Shown here piece by piece: positions 37,106 to 46,430 of a stretch of 64,000 bases of DNA. Each line of letters starts with the position of its first letter. Position 1 is the first letter of the stretch. The position numbers and the translations under genes were made by a program. The notes below the pieces were generated by a model. The model ran no database searches and had not been told where the DNA came from. It saw only the letters and a program-made list of their open reading frames with translations. The DNA comes from Tropicibacter naphthalenivorans (GTDB taxonomy: Bacteria; Pseudomonadota; Alphaproteobacteria; Rhodobacterales; Rhodobacteraceae), in contig NZ_FWXX01000002.1 of the NCBI RefSeq assembly GCF_900176475.1, positions 124,001-188,000 of the forward strand, read 5' to 3'.

Positions 37106-37220
37106 GGGCGGAGCCCCGGCGTTAATTTCGACCGTACCCATCCCCAAAATTCGTTTATGTCTTGAACCCCAACCATTTTGCGCCATCCTCTGGCCAGATG
37201 ATCTAAAAAAGGGGCGAGGG

Positions 37221-38522
37221 ATGATCCGCATTTTTTTCATGGCCATGGCATTTTGGCTGCAAGCGCTGACGGCCTCCGCCCACGAAGTGCAATCGGCCAT
37301 CGCGGATTTTGTCACACAAAACGGTCAACTGCGCATGGAGCTGCGGGTGGGGATCGAACCCTTGATGGCGGGGGTGAACCTTGACGGGGTCATGGATACC
37401 AACGAGACCGCCGCTTCGGACGACATCGACGCGCTGCGCGCGCTGGAGCCTGCCGCGCTGCAAGAGCGCCTTGACGCCCGCTTGCCGGGGATCCTGTCCA
37501 AGATCACCGTAACCGCGAACGGCACGGCTTTGCCTCTCAGCGCCACCGACACGACCATTCCCCCGGTGGGCAACGTCGCCCTGCCGCGCGAAAGTCAGCT
37601 GTTCCTGACCGCCGATCTGCCGGATGGCGCGCAGACGCTGGAGATCACGTGGCCCGCCGAATACGGCAGCCTGATCCTGCGCCAGATGGGCGTCGAGGAC
37701 GGCTATACCGGCTATCTCGCGGGCGAATCCTCGGGTCCGATTGCGATACAAGGCGGCGACGCGCTCAACGGCTGGCAGACCTTTGCCGCCTATATCCCGG
37801 TGGGATTTGAGCATATCCTGCCCATGGGGCTTGACCATATCCTGTTCGTTCTGGGCCTGTTTTTCCTGTCCACCCACCTGCGCCCGCTGCTGTGGCAGAT
37901 CAGCGCCTTTACGCTGGCGCATACGGTGACGCTGGCGCTTGGGGCGCTTGGGTATGTCACCATCCCCGGCAGCATCGTCGAGCCGATTATCGCCGCCTCC
38001 ATCGTCTATGTCGCCGTGGAAAACATCGTCTCGGACAAGCTGCATCGCTGGCGCCCCTTGGTGATCTTTGTCTTTGGGCTGCTGCACGGGCTTGGCTTTG
38101 CCTCTGTGCTGCAAGAGTTCGGCCTGCCGCAGGACCAGTTCGTCGCGGGGCTGATTGGCTTTAACGTCGGGGTCGAATTCGGCCAGCTGACGGTGATCGC
38201 CATTGCCTTCCTCTTGGTGGTCATGGCGCAGCGCGTGGACAAGGGGATCGTCGATGTGCGCACCGGCCAAGTGGTTTACGGCGTGCTGGCCCTGAGCTTT
38301 GTCGCCCTGGGGTGGCTGCTGAACGGGCCTGCGTTTACCGAAACCATGGGGGCAGGGGCGCCGGTGTTCCTTTTGCCGCTGGCGGCGTTGAGCGTTCTTT
38401 GCCTGCTTGCAGCGAGCAATGTGGACCGCCTGCACGCCTACCGCCGCTTTGTCGCGACCCCGGCCTCGCTGGCCATCGCCGCCGTTGGGGCCTATTGGTT
38501 CGTGGAACGGGTGTTTCTCTAG
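37221..38522 (+). CDS. HupE/UreJ-family membrane protein
   Basis: A 433-residue protein: signal peptide (residues 1-18, ending ASAHE), a periplasmic region of about 180 residues, then a C-terminal HupE/UreJ_2-type domain of seven or so membrane helices. The family motif HILPMGLDHILFVLGLFFLSTH lies at about residues 200-220. HupE proteins are linked to nickel (or other metal) uptake, but this two-part form is uncharacterised and no hydrogenase or urease genes are nearby. The ATG at 37221 follows GGGGCGAGGG; longer frames run through the palindromic repeats. Confidence 0.85.
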   Translation: MIRIFFMAMAFWLQALTASAHEVQSAIADFVTQNGQLRMELRVGIEPLMAGVNLDGVMDTNETAASDDIDALRALEPAALQERLDARLPGILSKITVTANGTALPLSATDTTIPPVGNVALPRESQLFLTADLPDGAQTLEITWPAEYGSLILRQMGVEDGYTGYLAGESSGPIAIQGGDALNGWQTFAAYIPVGFEHILPMGLDHILFVLGLFFLSTHLRPLLWQISAFTLAHTVTLALGALGYVTIPGSIVEPIIAASIVYVAVENIVSDKLHRWRPLVIFVFGLLHGLGFASVLQEFGLPQDQFVAGLIGFNVGVEFGQLTVIAIAFLLVVMAQRVDKGIVDVRTGQVVYGVLALSFVALGWLLNGPAFTETMGAGAPVFLLPLAALSVLCLLAASNVDRLHAYRRFVATPASLAIAAVGAYWFVERVFL

Positions 38523-38532
38523 GCCAAGGGGC

Positions 38533-38561
38533 TTGACCTTGGTCGGAACACCGCCTAAAGG
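38533..38561 (+). promoter_or_regulatory. Probable sigma-70 promoter of rpsB-tsf
   Basis: TTGACC (38533-38538) and TAAAGG (38556-38561) are 17 bases apart, about 120 bases before the rpsB ATG. The -35 is near consensus and the -10 is weak. Confidence 0.5.
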
Positions 38562-38681
38562 CAGCGTCACGAACCCGCAAGCGAGGTCGGGCCTTTGGGA
38601 CAGACAGCCCCCAAACGTCCACCGGTTGGCACATTACGTGTCGCAGCCTCGCTGAGGATAAACCGGAAAAGGATAGATAGC

Positions 38682-39449
38682 ATGGCTCTTCCCGAGTTCA
38701 CCATGCGTCAGCTGCTGGAAGCTGGCGTTCACTTTGGTCACCAGACGCAGCGTTGGAACCCCCGCATGGGCGAGTTCATCTATGGCGCGCGCAACGGCAT
38801 CCACATCATGGACCTGACGCAGACCGTTCCGATGCTGGACGCGGCTCTGAATGCGATCCGTGACTGCGTTGCCAAGGGCGGCCGCGTGCTGTTCGTCGGC
38901 ACCAAGCGTCAGGCTGCTCAGCCGATCGCCGACGCTGCTGAGAAATGCGCGCAGTACTACATGAACCACCGCTGGCTCGGCGGCACCCTGACCAACTGGC
39001 AGACCGTGTCCCAGTCCATCCAGCGCCTGAAAACCATCGATGAGCAGATGGAAACCGGCGCCGAAGGCCTGACCAAGAAAGAGCGTCTGAACATGGAACG
39101 CGACCAGGCCAAGCTGCAGGCTTCGCTGGGCGGTATCCGTGAAATGGGCGGCGTGCCGGACATGCTGTTCGTCATCGACGTGAAAAAAGAAGCGCTGGCC
39201 GTGGCCGAAGCCAACAAGCTGGGCATCCCGGTTGTCGCCGTTGTCGACACCAACTGCTCGCCCGAAGGCATCGACTACATCATTCCGGGCAACGACGACG
39301 CGGCTCGCGCCATCGCGCTGTACACCGACCTGGTGTCGCGCGCGGCTCTGGACGGCATGACCGGCCAGATGGAAGCAGCCGGCGTTGACCTCGGCGCTCT
39401 GGAAGATGCCCCGGCGGAAGAGCTGCTCGAAGAAGCACAGGCTCAGTAA
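38682..39449 (+). CDS. rpsB: 30S ribosomal protein S2
   Basis: A 255-residue ribosomal protein. It begins [20 protein letters not shown], the universal S2 N-terminus, and contains [12 protein letters not shown] and the [11 protein letters not shown] block. The ATG at 38682 follows AAAAGGATAGATAGC. The C-terminal acidic tail (EEAQAQ) is usual in alphaproteobacteria. Placed before tsf as in most bacteria, with a hairpin in the 121-base gap. Confidence 0.98.
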   Translation: MALPEFTMRQLLEAGVHFGHQTQRWNPRMGEFIYGARNGIHIMDLTQTVPMLDAALNAIRDCVAKGGRVLFVGTKRQAAQPIADAAEKCAQYYMNHRWLGGTLTNWQTVSQSIQRLKTIDEQMETGAEGLTKKERLNMERDQAKLQASLGGIREMGGVPDMLFVIDVKKEALAVAEANKLGIPVVAVVDTNCSPEGIDYIIPGNDDAARAIALYTDLVSRAALDGMTGQMEAAGVDLGALEDAPAEELLEEAQAQ

Positions 39450-39516
39450 GCCACTCCGTCGCGCAAGCGACAGAGCAGGCACGTGTCGCACAGGCGACAT
39501 GAAGCTGTGACAAAAT

Positions 39517-39539
39517 CGGGTGGCTGATCGGGCCACCCG
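39517..39539 (+). terminator. Attenuator-like hairpin between rpsB and tsf
   Basis: CGGGTGGC pairs with GCCACCCG around a 7-base loop; the following GACCCGTTTTAG has only a short T-run. Likely partial termination or mRNA stability control. Confidence 0.5.
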
Positions 39540-39570
39540 GACCCGTTTTAGATGATAGGAGAGCCAAGCT

Positions 39571-40446
39571 ATGGCGATCACTGCTGCACAGGTTAAAGAA
39601 CTGCGCGAAATCACCTCCGCAGGCATGATGGATGCCAAAAAAGCGCTGGTGGAAACCGATGGCGACATGGAAGCGGCCATCGACTGGCTGCGCACCAAGG
39701 GTCTGGCGAAAGCCGCCAAGAAATCCGGCCGTACCGCCGCAGAAGGCCTGGTGGCCGTTAAGGTTGACGGTGGCAAGGGCGTTGCTGTCGAGGTGAACTC
39801 GGAAACCGACTTTGTCGGCAAGAACGCCGAATTCCAAGGCATGGTTGCCAACATTGCGACCGCCGCTCTGACCGTGTCCGACGTCGAAGCGCTGAAAGCC
39901 GCTGAAATCGACGGCAAGACCGTTGCAGACACCATCACCGACAAGATCGCCACCATCGGCGAGAACATGTCCCTGCGCCGCATGGCATCCGTCGAAGGTG
40001 ACGTCGTGGCGTCCTACGTGCACAACGCAGCCGCAGACGGCATGGGCCAGATCGGTGTTCTGGTTGCGCTGAAAGGCGGCGACGAGGCGTTCGGCAAGCA
40101 GGTTGCCATGCACATCGCAGCGGCCAATCCGCAGGCGCTGAACGAAGCCGAGCTTGACCCGGCTGTCGTCGAAAAGGAAAAGCAAGTTCAGATCGACATC
40201 GCGCGCGAGTCCGGCAAGCCCGAGGCCGTGATCGAAAAGATGATCGTTGGCCGCATGAAGAAGTTCCTGGCCGAAGTCACCCTGACCGGCCAGCAGTTCG
40301 TCATGAACACCGACCTGACCGTCGAGCAAGCCGCCAAGGAAGCCGGCGCCGAGATCGTCGGTTTCGTGCGTATGCAGGTTGGCGAAGGCATCGAGAAAGT
40401 CCAAGAGGACTTTGCTGCCGAGGTGGCCAAGGCCGCACAGGGCTAA
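39571..40446 (+). CDS. tsf: Translation elongation factor Ts
   Basis: A 291-residue nucleotide-exchange factor for EF-Tu. The N-terminal UBA-like domain contains [19 protein letters not shown], followed by the signature [13 protein letters not shown] near 71-83 and the core domain with MHIAAANP. Size and motifs are standard. The ATG follows GGAGAGCCAAGCT. Ends at an intrinsic terminator. Confidence 0.98.
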   Translation: MAITAAQVKELREITSAGMMDAKKALVETDGDMEAAIDWLRTKGLAKAAKKSGRTAAEGLVAVKVDGGKGVAVEVNSETDFVGKNAEFQGMVANIATAALTVSDVEALKAAEIDGKTVADTITDKIATIGENMSLRRMASVEGDVVASYVHNAAADGMGQIGVLVALKGGDEAFGKQVAMHIAAANPQALNEAELDPAVVEKEKQVQIDIARESGKPEAVIEKMIVGRMKKFLAEVTLTGQQFVMNTDLTVEQAAKEAGAEIVGFVRMQVGEGIEKVQEDFAAEVAKAAQG

Positions 40447-40479
40447 GCTTTCAGGGCTATTCGCTATTCAGAATTGGAA

Positions 40480-40507
40480 AGGGCCGTCCTTTTGGGCGGC
40501 CTTTTTC
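40480..40507 (+). terminator. Intrinsic terminator after tsf
   Basis: GGCCGTCC (40482-40489) pairs with GGGCGGCC (40494-40501) across TTTT and is followed by TTTTT. Confidence 0.88.
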
Positions 40508-40906
40508 GTTGCGCGCGACGTGTCTCGGACGGCCGGCAAAAAAGGGCAGGGCGCCCGCGATGGGGCGCCCGCACTGACTACATGGGGATAATCGGAAAAA
40601 TTCGGGGTTCTTGAACGAGACATTGGGGATGAGCTCAAGAACCCCGAACAGGATGCCGAACGCCAGCGCCTCAATTGCGCCAACCGTCACAGCCCCGGTT
40701 TTCACCGGAGAAAACCACAGAGCCTGAAAATCGTCAGGGTGCAATCTCCTTCGCTCCTAGGCCAAAGCCTCCACTCACGGAACATGAGCAGAGTGCCAAT
40801 TAACCCAGGGTAAAGGAAGTATGGTTTTCCCGACCTTACGTCAGTTCACGCGCGACTCGCGCGAAGAACATCGTGCAACCGGCTGGTATTACGACGGTTT
40901 TTCAGG
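40508..40906. other. Intergenic region tsf-luxR, no firm gene
   Basis: About 400 bases between the tsf terminator and the luxR stop. It holds a long perfect inverted repeat (listed separately) that looks like the luxR-side terminator, and roughly 260 bases between that and luxR without a convincing reading frame. The only frame there (minus strand from 40744) runs straight through both terminators. Confidence 0.5.
40595..40648 (-). terminator. Long inverted repeat, probable minus-strand terminator
   Basis: TTCGGGGTTCTTGA (40601-40614) and TCAAGAACCCCGAA (40635-40648) are perfect 14-bp arms with a 20-base loop. On the minus strand the stem is followed by TTTTT (40600-40596), so it should end transcripts coming from luxR, 258 bases upstream. 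Confidence 0.7.
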
Positions 40907-41701
40907 TCAGGCTTCGATAATGTACATCTGGTTGTGAAACGCTGCCTTGGCCACGGCCTGCGCGGTCGTTTCCACGTTAAGGGTCTCTCGGGCAAGCCGC
41001 AGGTGCTTTTCAATCGTCGCTTGCGTCAGCCCCATGATCTGCGCGATGTCCTGCATCGTCTTGCCGTCACCAACCCATTCCAACGCCTCGCGCTGGCGCG
41101 GTGTCAGCGTCTGGTTTTGCAACGGAACGGGCAGGGTCAGGATCTTTAGGTGGGCGACATTGTTCATCAGGATGATGTCTTGGCCATGTTCCGCCCAAAT
41201 CGCGTCGGCCTGATCCTGGTTCATATCGGCGCGCGTGGTCAGCGAAATCGCCCCCTTGGAGCGGCTGGAGACCGACCGAAAGCTGATCGTATAGCCCGCG
41301 TAGACCTTGTGGGTCAGGTTAAAGGCCACGACTTTGGCGGCTTTTTCATCCAGCGCGCCCTTTGAAATTCGCTCGGCCAGCGTGCGCCAGCTACAATGGC
41401 CTTCGTTTTCGAGCGCCCATTTCACCATCGGCGCATCGCGATACAGACCATCCTCGACGAAGCCTTTGCGGTAGGCGGGCGTGTGGTTGGTCAGAACAAC
41501 GAAGTCGTTGGGATCGCCAAAGGACGTCGGCGTCATAAAGCGGGTGAAACCATAGATCAGCCGATCGAATCCATAAGATTCCATCTTGTCGCAGTGCATC
41601 GCCCAGAGCGTTTCTACGCTGTCCTGATTGGTCAAAGCGGTCAAATAGCTGCACACATCGCTGGTCACGAGACGGATCTCCGGTTGGGTTTTCGACCTCA
41701 T
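40907..41701 (-). CDS. LuxR-type regulator with autoinducer-binding-like domain (solo)
   Basis: A 264-residue protein: N-terminal autoinducer-binding-like domain (about 20-175) and C-terminal LuxR helix-turn-helix (about 195-255; LTPRQREALEWVGDGKTMQDIA, then ATIEKHLRLARETL). No luxI lies nearby. By eye, residues that bind AHLs in TraR/LuxR are altered: the W57 equivalent is Y77, Y61 is F81 and D70 is A90, while P91 and W105 are kept. I prefer the ATG at 41701 (MRSKTQPE); an ATG 17 codons upstream would add a hydrophobic stretch. Last gene of the AT-richer signalling islet. Confidence 0.88.
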   Translation of the reverse strand: MRSKTQPEIRLVTSDVCSYLTALTNQDSVETLWAMHCDKMESYGFDRLIYGFTRFMTPTSFGDPNDFVVLTNHTPAYRKGFVEDGLYRDAPMVKWALENEGHCSWRTLAERISKGALDEKAAKVVAFNLTHKVYAGYTISFRSVSSRSKGAISLTTRADMNQDQADAIWAEHGQDIILMNNVAHLKILTLPVPLQNQTLTPRQREALEWVGDGKTMQDIAQIMGLTQATIEKHLRLARETLNVETTAQAVAKAAFHNQMYIIEA

Positions 41702-41832
41702 GGTCAAAATGATTAACCCGTGTATAACATGACAGAAAGCGTGGGGCGACAAGGACTAAGCGCAAATGGATGGTTTTACCTGTCTGGTGTGATTGGTGAT
41801 CCTATTTTTTTTACATAATACTGATTATACGA

Positions 41833-42942
41833 CTATCTTGCGACGGGCGCGGTTCGCGAATGCTGTGGGACCGCTGGCAATTTGAAAGAAATTGTCGTGC
41901 CCTCCCCAACAACCGAGTCGCATTTGATCGTCCCCCCATGCCGTCCAACGATCTTGCGACAAGTCGCGAGACCCAAGCCTGTGCCCGCCTGTTGATTGGC
42001 ACCAGGCGCGCGTTTGAACGGCTCAAAAATCTTTTTACGGAAATCTGGCGGCACACCGATGCCATTGTCGGCAACATCAAAGATGATGTGATGGTCCGCA
42101 TCGCAGCGCACAGTGATGTGGATTTCCGGTGTGCGCTCACCGCTATACTTCATGGCGTTGGCGATGAGATTTTGCAAAACCTGCGTAATTTGCGGCGGCC
42201 GACAGTAAATCGGCGTATTCCCTAGATCGAATTGTCGAGTAATCACCGCGTTACGTTCTTTGATCTCCTGCTCAAGCAAGGTCATCGCCTTGTCCACCAA
42301 CGCGTCTGCGGTGGTTTCATTCAATTCGACCTCGCGATCCAGTCGCACATGGTCACCGAGACTGCGGATCATTTCCTGCATCTGCGATGCGGTTTTGCGC
42401 AAAAGCCGTGCGCCATCAACGACGCCCTCATAGTTCTTGTCCTGAACATCCTCTTGGATCTGTTCGCACAGAAATGCTGTGGCACGGACCGGAGCATTCA
42501 AATCATGCACCAGGACCTCTGAGAACTGCGTCAAGTCTTCGATAAGTTCATCCAACCGCCACTGGGCCAAAGCCTGCGCCAGTCCGTTTTTCATCATGCG
42601 ATTAACAGACTGCTGATTGATTGCACTTTTGGGGATGTAATCCGTTGCGCCAAATTTAATCGCGGTCTTGGCGATACCCTCATCGCCCTGCCCGGTCATA
42701 AAGAAAATGGCTGCCTGCGGCCATCGTTTTCGATAATCCTTCAAGTGCCCTAGACCGGTATCGCCGGGCAAAAGATAATCCAAAAAAATCGCATCCACGT
42801 GCGCCAAGTCTAACGCAAAACTCGCTTCAGTGCTGGATGCCTCGTGATTGATACAGGCAAACTCTGTCTTTCGTAGCAACCGTTTGATCAACTCACGGTC
42901 ACCTTTGTCGTCATCGACAATCAAAACGGTCAGGTCTTGCAT
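41833..42942 (-). CDS. Hybrid: receiver domain followed by histidine kinase
   Basis: A 369-residue cytosolic protein. The receiver domain (4-122) has phosphoacceptor D55 in IFLDYLLPG. A kinase region follows with H146 in LVHDLNAPVR, then HATPase with N-box NLIANAMKYS, DNGIGV and GTGLGLATCRK. An N-terminal receiver with a C-terminal kinase suggests that it receives phosphate from, or is controlled by, the neighbouring kinase. The HDLxAP phosphoacceptor context is like that of the kinase at 43065. It starts 122 bases after that gene. Confidence 0.88.
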   Translation of the reverse strand: MQDLTVLIVDDDKGDRELIKRLLRKTEFACINHEASSTEASFALDLAHVDAIFLDYLLPGDTGLGHLKDYRKRWPQAAIFFMTGQGDEGIAKTAIKFGATDYIPKSAINQQSVNRMMKNGLAQALAQWRLDELIEDLTQFSEVLVHDLNAPVRATAFLCEQIQEDVQDKNYEGVVDGARLLRKTASQMQEMIRSLGDHVRLDREVELNETTADALVDKAMTLLEQEIKERNAVITRQFDLGNTPIYCRPPQITQVLQNLIANAMKYSGERTPEIHITVRCDADHHIIFDVADNGIGVPPDFRKKIFEPFKRAPGANQQAGTGLGLATCRKIVGRHGGTIKCDSVVGEGTTISFKLPAVPQHSRTAPVAR

Positions 42943-43064
42943 TATTCACCTTCCCATCAGGTTCAATCCAAGGCGTTTGGGAAATGGTAGGCTATCGAAA
43001 TACGCTTAAAAAACTGGAAACGCCCCAGATCCTTCAAACGCGCGTACTGACGCCGGTCCCGGCT

Positions 43065-45356
43065 TTATGATGCTTTCAAACTCAAACCATGATCACTCTG
43101 AGGTCTGCGTTTGGGCCAAGAAATACGGAAAGTTGTGCCCCGAACGCCGTCCGAAATAAGGTCAATTGTGCCACCGATCACGTCAACATGCTTGCGTACC
43201 ATCGCCAACCCCATTCCGCTGCTTTCAACTTCATCTCTAGGTTTAAGTGTATGAAAAATCTCGAAAACCTTTTCCTGAAACTGCACGGGGATACCGGGCC
43301 CATCATCTTGAATTGAAAACTCGAAGACGTCGCCACGGTCAATGACATCCACATTGATCTCACATTCATCATGATCATGATGTTTTATTGCATTGCTGAT
43401 CAGATTCAGCAGAACAGTCTCGATCGGCATTTGGGGGATTTGCACGCCTTTGAAAGCATCCGATACATGAATTTTACACCCTGCGGGGACGTCAAGAAGT
43501 TGCATAATTCCTGACATCAGCTCGTCGCCCCTTATGTTCTGGGTGTCTATATCGCTTTTGCCAATCCGGGAATGCTCGAGCAAATCTTGGAGCATTTTAT
43601 CCATGCGACTTGCACGACTCTTTAGTAAGTCCAGGATTTCCCGTGTTTCTTCGGTAAGATGCTCTTCCAAATCCTCTTCAAGCCATTTCGACGCGTTCTC
43701 TATCACTCTCAGTGGGGCGCGTAAATCATGGGAAGCCATATAGGCAAATTGATCAAGTTCTTCGTTCGATCTCTTCAGGGCTGAAATAAGCGTTTCGACC
43801 TTATTCTGAGCCTTTACGCGCTGCGAAACATCGCGGGCCAATCCAATGACGTGGTCCTTGCCCGCGTAGGTAACTTTATTCACTGATATCTCGAGGTAAA
43901 CATGGCTGCCATCCTTTCGGACTCCGGTTATATTCCTTTGCTCTGACATTATCCGGCTCTGACCGTCGAAATTTCTAACATACCCTTGATGGTTTTCAGC
44001 GTCACTCTTGGGCATGAGCGTTTCAAGTTTCTTCCCAACGATCTCTTGAGCCTCATAACCAAAAATCTGGGAAGCGGCGGGATTGAACTCTTCAATGATG
44101 CCGTCTTGATCAATGACTACGATGGCATTGTCGACCGCTGAAAACATCGCCCGAACGCGCAGTGTTTCTGCCACCAAACTTTCTGACATTTCCTGAAAAG
44201 CCGCCGCAAGTTCCCCTACTTCGTCGCCTGAGGATATTTCAATTTCAATCGGAAGCCCTTGATCAGGCCGATCTATGATCCGTTGATGGAGCTTTTTCAG
44301 AGGGGCAAGGATGTTTTCGGCAAACCGCTGCGCCAGGAACCACGACAGGAAAAGCGAAAGCAGCAGGAAAACTCCGATCCAAAAAAAGCGAAGCCTTAGC
44401 TGTTCCGTAATGTATGCCCTGTCGATTGAAGAAATCGTTTGAATTGAAAATGGCCTGTTTTCACGCTCTTCCAACGCCAATATTGGCATGGCCAGTGCCT
44501 CTTCGCCTTGATCGATAGACACGAACTGATCGGAAAAACTCGCAGCCTCCATCTCGGGAAGGCGCTGCCATCGTTCCTCTGTATGAAGAACCACGCTGTC
44601 CGCTGCGGCATCTTCATCGATGAGGAAGTAATCCAAGTCGCTAGTCAAAGCGAGCAAGCGAACACCGTTTCTCATCGCTGGAACAGTCGAGCCGAGCAAA
44701 GACTTTACTTCGACATTGATGATCAAAACCGCATTGATTTGCCCTCCGGATGTCCGAATTAACCTGACCAGCCGAACCATTGCGGGACCTTCTATCTGTC
44801 CCAACTCTTGGTTTAACGAGATTTTGGAGTAATAGAATTCCTCACTGCCGGCTTGCGAAATTCGTTGTATGTAGTCGCGATGACCTTTGCTTTGTAGATC
44901 CGTACTGGCAACGGTTTGTATCTTACCGGCAGCTTGGTTGACTCGGACGACTTCTTGCCAATCGTTTTTTCGGGTCAAAAGACGCATCTGAGCATAATGC
45001 GGTCGTTGCACCATAAAACTGCTAAATACGGCTTCTAGCCGTGCTTTCGATGTTGGATGGACAGTCAACCGAGACGTGTCGTCCTTGGTCTCTATCTCGT
45101 TCAATATCTCTAGAACTTGAGGCAGAGTTCCCAAGATCCCGGCGTCTTTTTCCAAGGCGTCAAAGGCTTGTTGAATTCGAAACGCGTAATTCTGAGACGC
45201 CGCAGTGAGGTCTTGCCGTGCGGTTTCGTAGCCGCGCTCCCACGTTGACAAGAATATGTAGACCGAAATTGGCGCGATTGCAGACACGGCAACGCAAACC
45301 GCAAGCGCGACAAACTTGTTCCGAAGGCTTTGGCCAAGAATACTCACACGACCCAC
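43065..45356 (-). CDS. Membrane sensor histidine kinase (sensor-HAMP-PAS-HisKA-HATPase)
   Basis: A 763-residue protein: TM1 at about 12-32, a periplasmic sensor region to about 325 (Cache-like length), TM2 at about 328-348, HAMP, PAS (about 400-515, with VVIDQDGIIEEFNPAA), HisKA with H543 in MASHDLRAPLR, and HATPase with NLISNAIKHHD, DDGPGI and SGMGLAMVRK. The base composition is visibly more AT-rich than in flanking housekeeping genes, suggesting acquisition from elsewhere. Transcribed 11 bases after the response regulator at 45368, so they form a cognate pair. The signal is unknown. Confidence 0.9.
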   Translation of the reverse strand: MGRVSILGQSLRNKFVALAVCVAVSAIAPISVYIFLSTWERGYETARQDLTAASQNYAFRIQQAFDALEKDAGILGTLPQVLEILNEIETKDDTSRLTVHPTSKARLEAVFSSFMVQRPHYAQMRLLTRKNDWQEVVRVNQAAGKIQTVASTDLQSKGHRDYIQRISQAGSEEFYYSKISLNQELGQIEGPAMVRLVRLIRTSGGQINAVLIINVEVKSLLGSTVPAMRNGVRLLALTSDLDYFLIDEDAAADSVVLHTEERWQRLPEMEAASFSDQFVSIDQGEEALAMPILALEERENRPFSIQTISSIDRAYITEQLRLRFFWIGVFLLLSLFLSWFLAQRFAENILAPLKKLHQRIIDRPDQGLPIEIEISSGDEVGELAAAFQEMSESLVAETLRVRAMFSAVDNAIVVIDQDGIIEEFNPAASQIFGYEAQEIVGKKLETLMPKSDAENHQGYVRNFDGQSRIMSEQRNITGVRKDGSHVYLEISVNKVTYAGKDHVIGLARDVSQRVKAQNKVETLISALKRSNEELDQFAYMASHDLRAPLRVIENASKWLEEDLEEHLTEETREILDLLKSRASRMDKMLQDLLEHSRIGKSDIDTQNIRGDELMSGIMQLLDVPAGCKIHVSDAFKGVQIPQMPIETVLLNLISNAIKHHDHDECEINVDVIDRGDVFEFSIQDDGPGIPVQFQEKVFEIFHTLKPRDEVESSGMGLAMVRKHVDVIGGTIDLISDGVRGTTFRISWPKRRPQSDHGLSLKAS

Positions 45357-45367
45357 CGCTTTCTAAG

Positions 45368-46111
45368 TTAGCTATTTGTGGATGCGCTTGGTCGCTCGGC
45401 TTGCGCCGCGCGCTTATTCAATGTCTCGCTGATGTCGTCCAAAAACCCATAGATTTCGTGGCAGGATTTTTCCAACGCCGTGAGATTTTGGTTCGTTGAA
45501 GGCGCAAGAGAATGAGCTTGGCGCAAGCCGCGGATGTGGCGCAGCGTACCGGCCAGGGTCGTTCGCATTTCCGGGCCGCAGGTTTCCGCGATCTTGCGCG
45601 CGGACCGCTGAATTTCAGCCCGTGAGGAGTGGGATTGGCCGACCGCTGCGATCAAAACACGGCGCTCGAATGCCGAAAGGATCGATTTGCGAACGGTACT
45701 GACACTCAGCTCTTCCTTGGTGATGTAGTCGGCGCAGCCATTTCGCATCGCCTCGACTGCGATGTCATGGCGTTCCACACTGGTGACCATGATCGGCAAC
45801 GCCTCGGACTGGTCTTCATGGGCAATCAGGATCTTCAACGCATCAAGACCCGTCTCCATGTCCAGAAAATAATCCAAGAAAACCAAGTCCATAGGCTTGC
45901 TATCCAAAGCGGCCCGAAACTCTGCCAAGTTGGATGCCTCAAAGGTCTTGAATTTCAGCCCCGCCTTTTCACTGAACTTTCTCAAGCGCAGGCGGTCAAC
46001 TTCTTGATCGTCGAGAAACAGGATATTCAAAGGCTTGCGGGACTCTCGCCCCGAATTCAGAGCGACAACAAACTCTTTGGTTTCGTTGTCCATTTTCTTG
46101 GCAGAGCGCAT
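45368..46111 (-). CDS. Response regulator with receiver domain and helical C-terminus
   Basis: A 247-residue protein. The receiver domain (about 28-150) has phosphoacceptor D80 in LVFLDYFLD and a TSVE switch region. The C-terminal 90 residues are predicted helical, with no recognisable DNA-binding or enzymatic domain, so it may pass phosphate or act by protein contact, like Rcp1-type regulators. The ATG at 46111 has a strong AAAGGAGGTCGAGA ribosome site. First gene of the minus-strand islet. Confidence 0.85.
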   Translation of the reverse strand: MRSAKKMDNETKEFVVALNSGRESRKPLNILFLDDQEVDRLRLRKFSEKAGLKFKTFEASNLAEFRAALDSKPMDLVFLDYFLDMETGLDALKILIAHEDQSEALPIMVTSVERHDIAVEAMRNGCADYITKEELSVSTVRKSILSAFERRVLIAAVGQSHSSRAEIQRSARKIAETCGPEMRTTLAGTLRHIRGLRQAHSLAPSTNQNLTALEKSCHEIYGFLDDISETLNKRAAQAERPSASTNS

Positions 46112-46430
46112 TCTCGACCTCCTTTGACGCGTGAGTTGCATCCGGCCAAGCGCGACGCCCCGACATGTCATCACACCGAGAACGCCCACAACCTGCCCGT
46201 GGAATACAAAGACCTTAGCGGGCATCCTTTGCCCAAATCGCTAAGGAACTGTTAAATCCAAGGGGGTAGATAAAATTGCAGACACTCAAATAGATGCTGT
46301 TAACGCTATCTGTTCGAATTTCGGTCTAGCTTAAGCCCGGGCCAAGCGAACTGGAAGCGAACTGGAGGAAATATTCAACATATCACTTTGACGCGGCACA
46401 GACAGCCGCACCGCGCCAAATGCGCCAAAC
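46112..46430. promoter_or_regulatory. Upstream region of the signalling islet
   Basis: About 320 bases between the response regulator start and the gcdH stop, without a gene. It is AT-richer than its surroundings and includes an 11-base tandem duplication (GCGAACTGGA at 46346 and 46357). The islet promoter should lie here; no clear -35/-10 pair was recognised. Confidence 0.4.

Noticed and set aside
40457-40744. A 95-codon minus-strand frame between tsf and luxR with a short hydrophobic stretch
   Set aside because: It reads straight through the 40601-40648 inverted repeat and the tsf terminator, and has no clear ribosome site.
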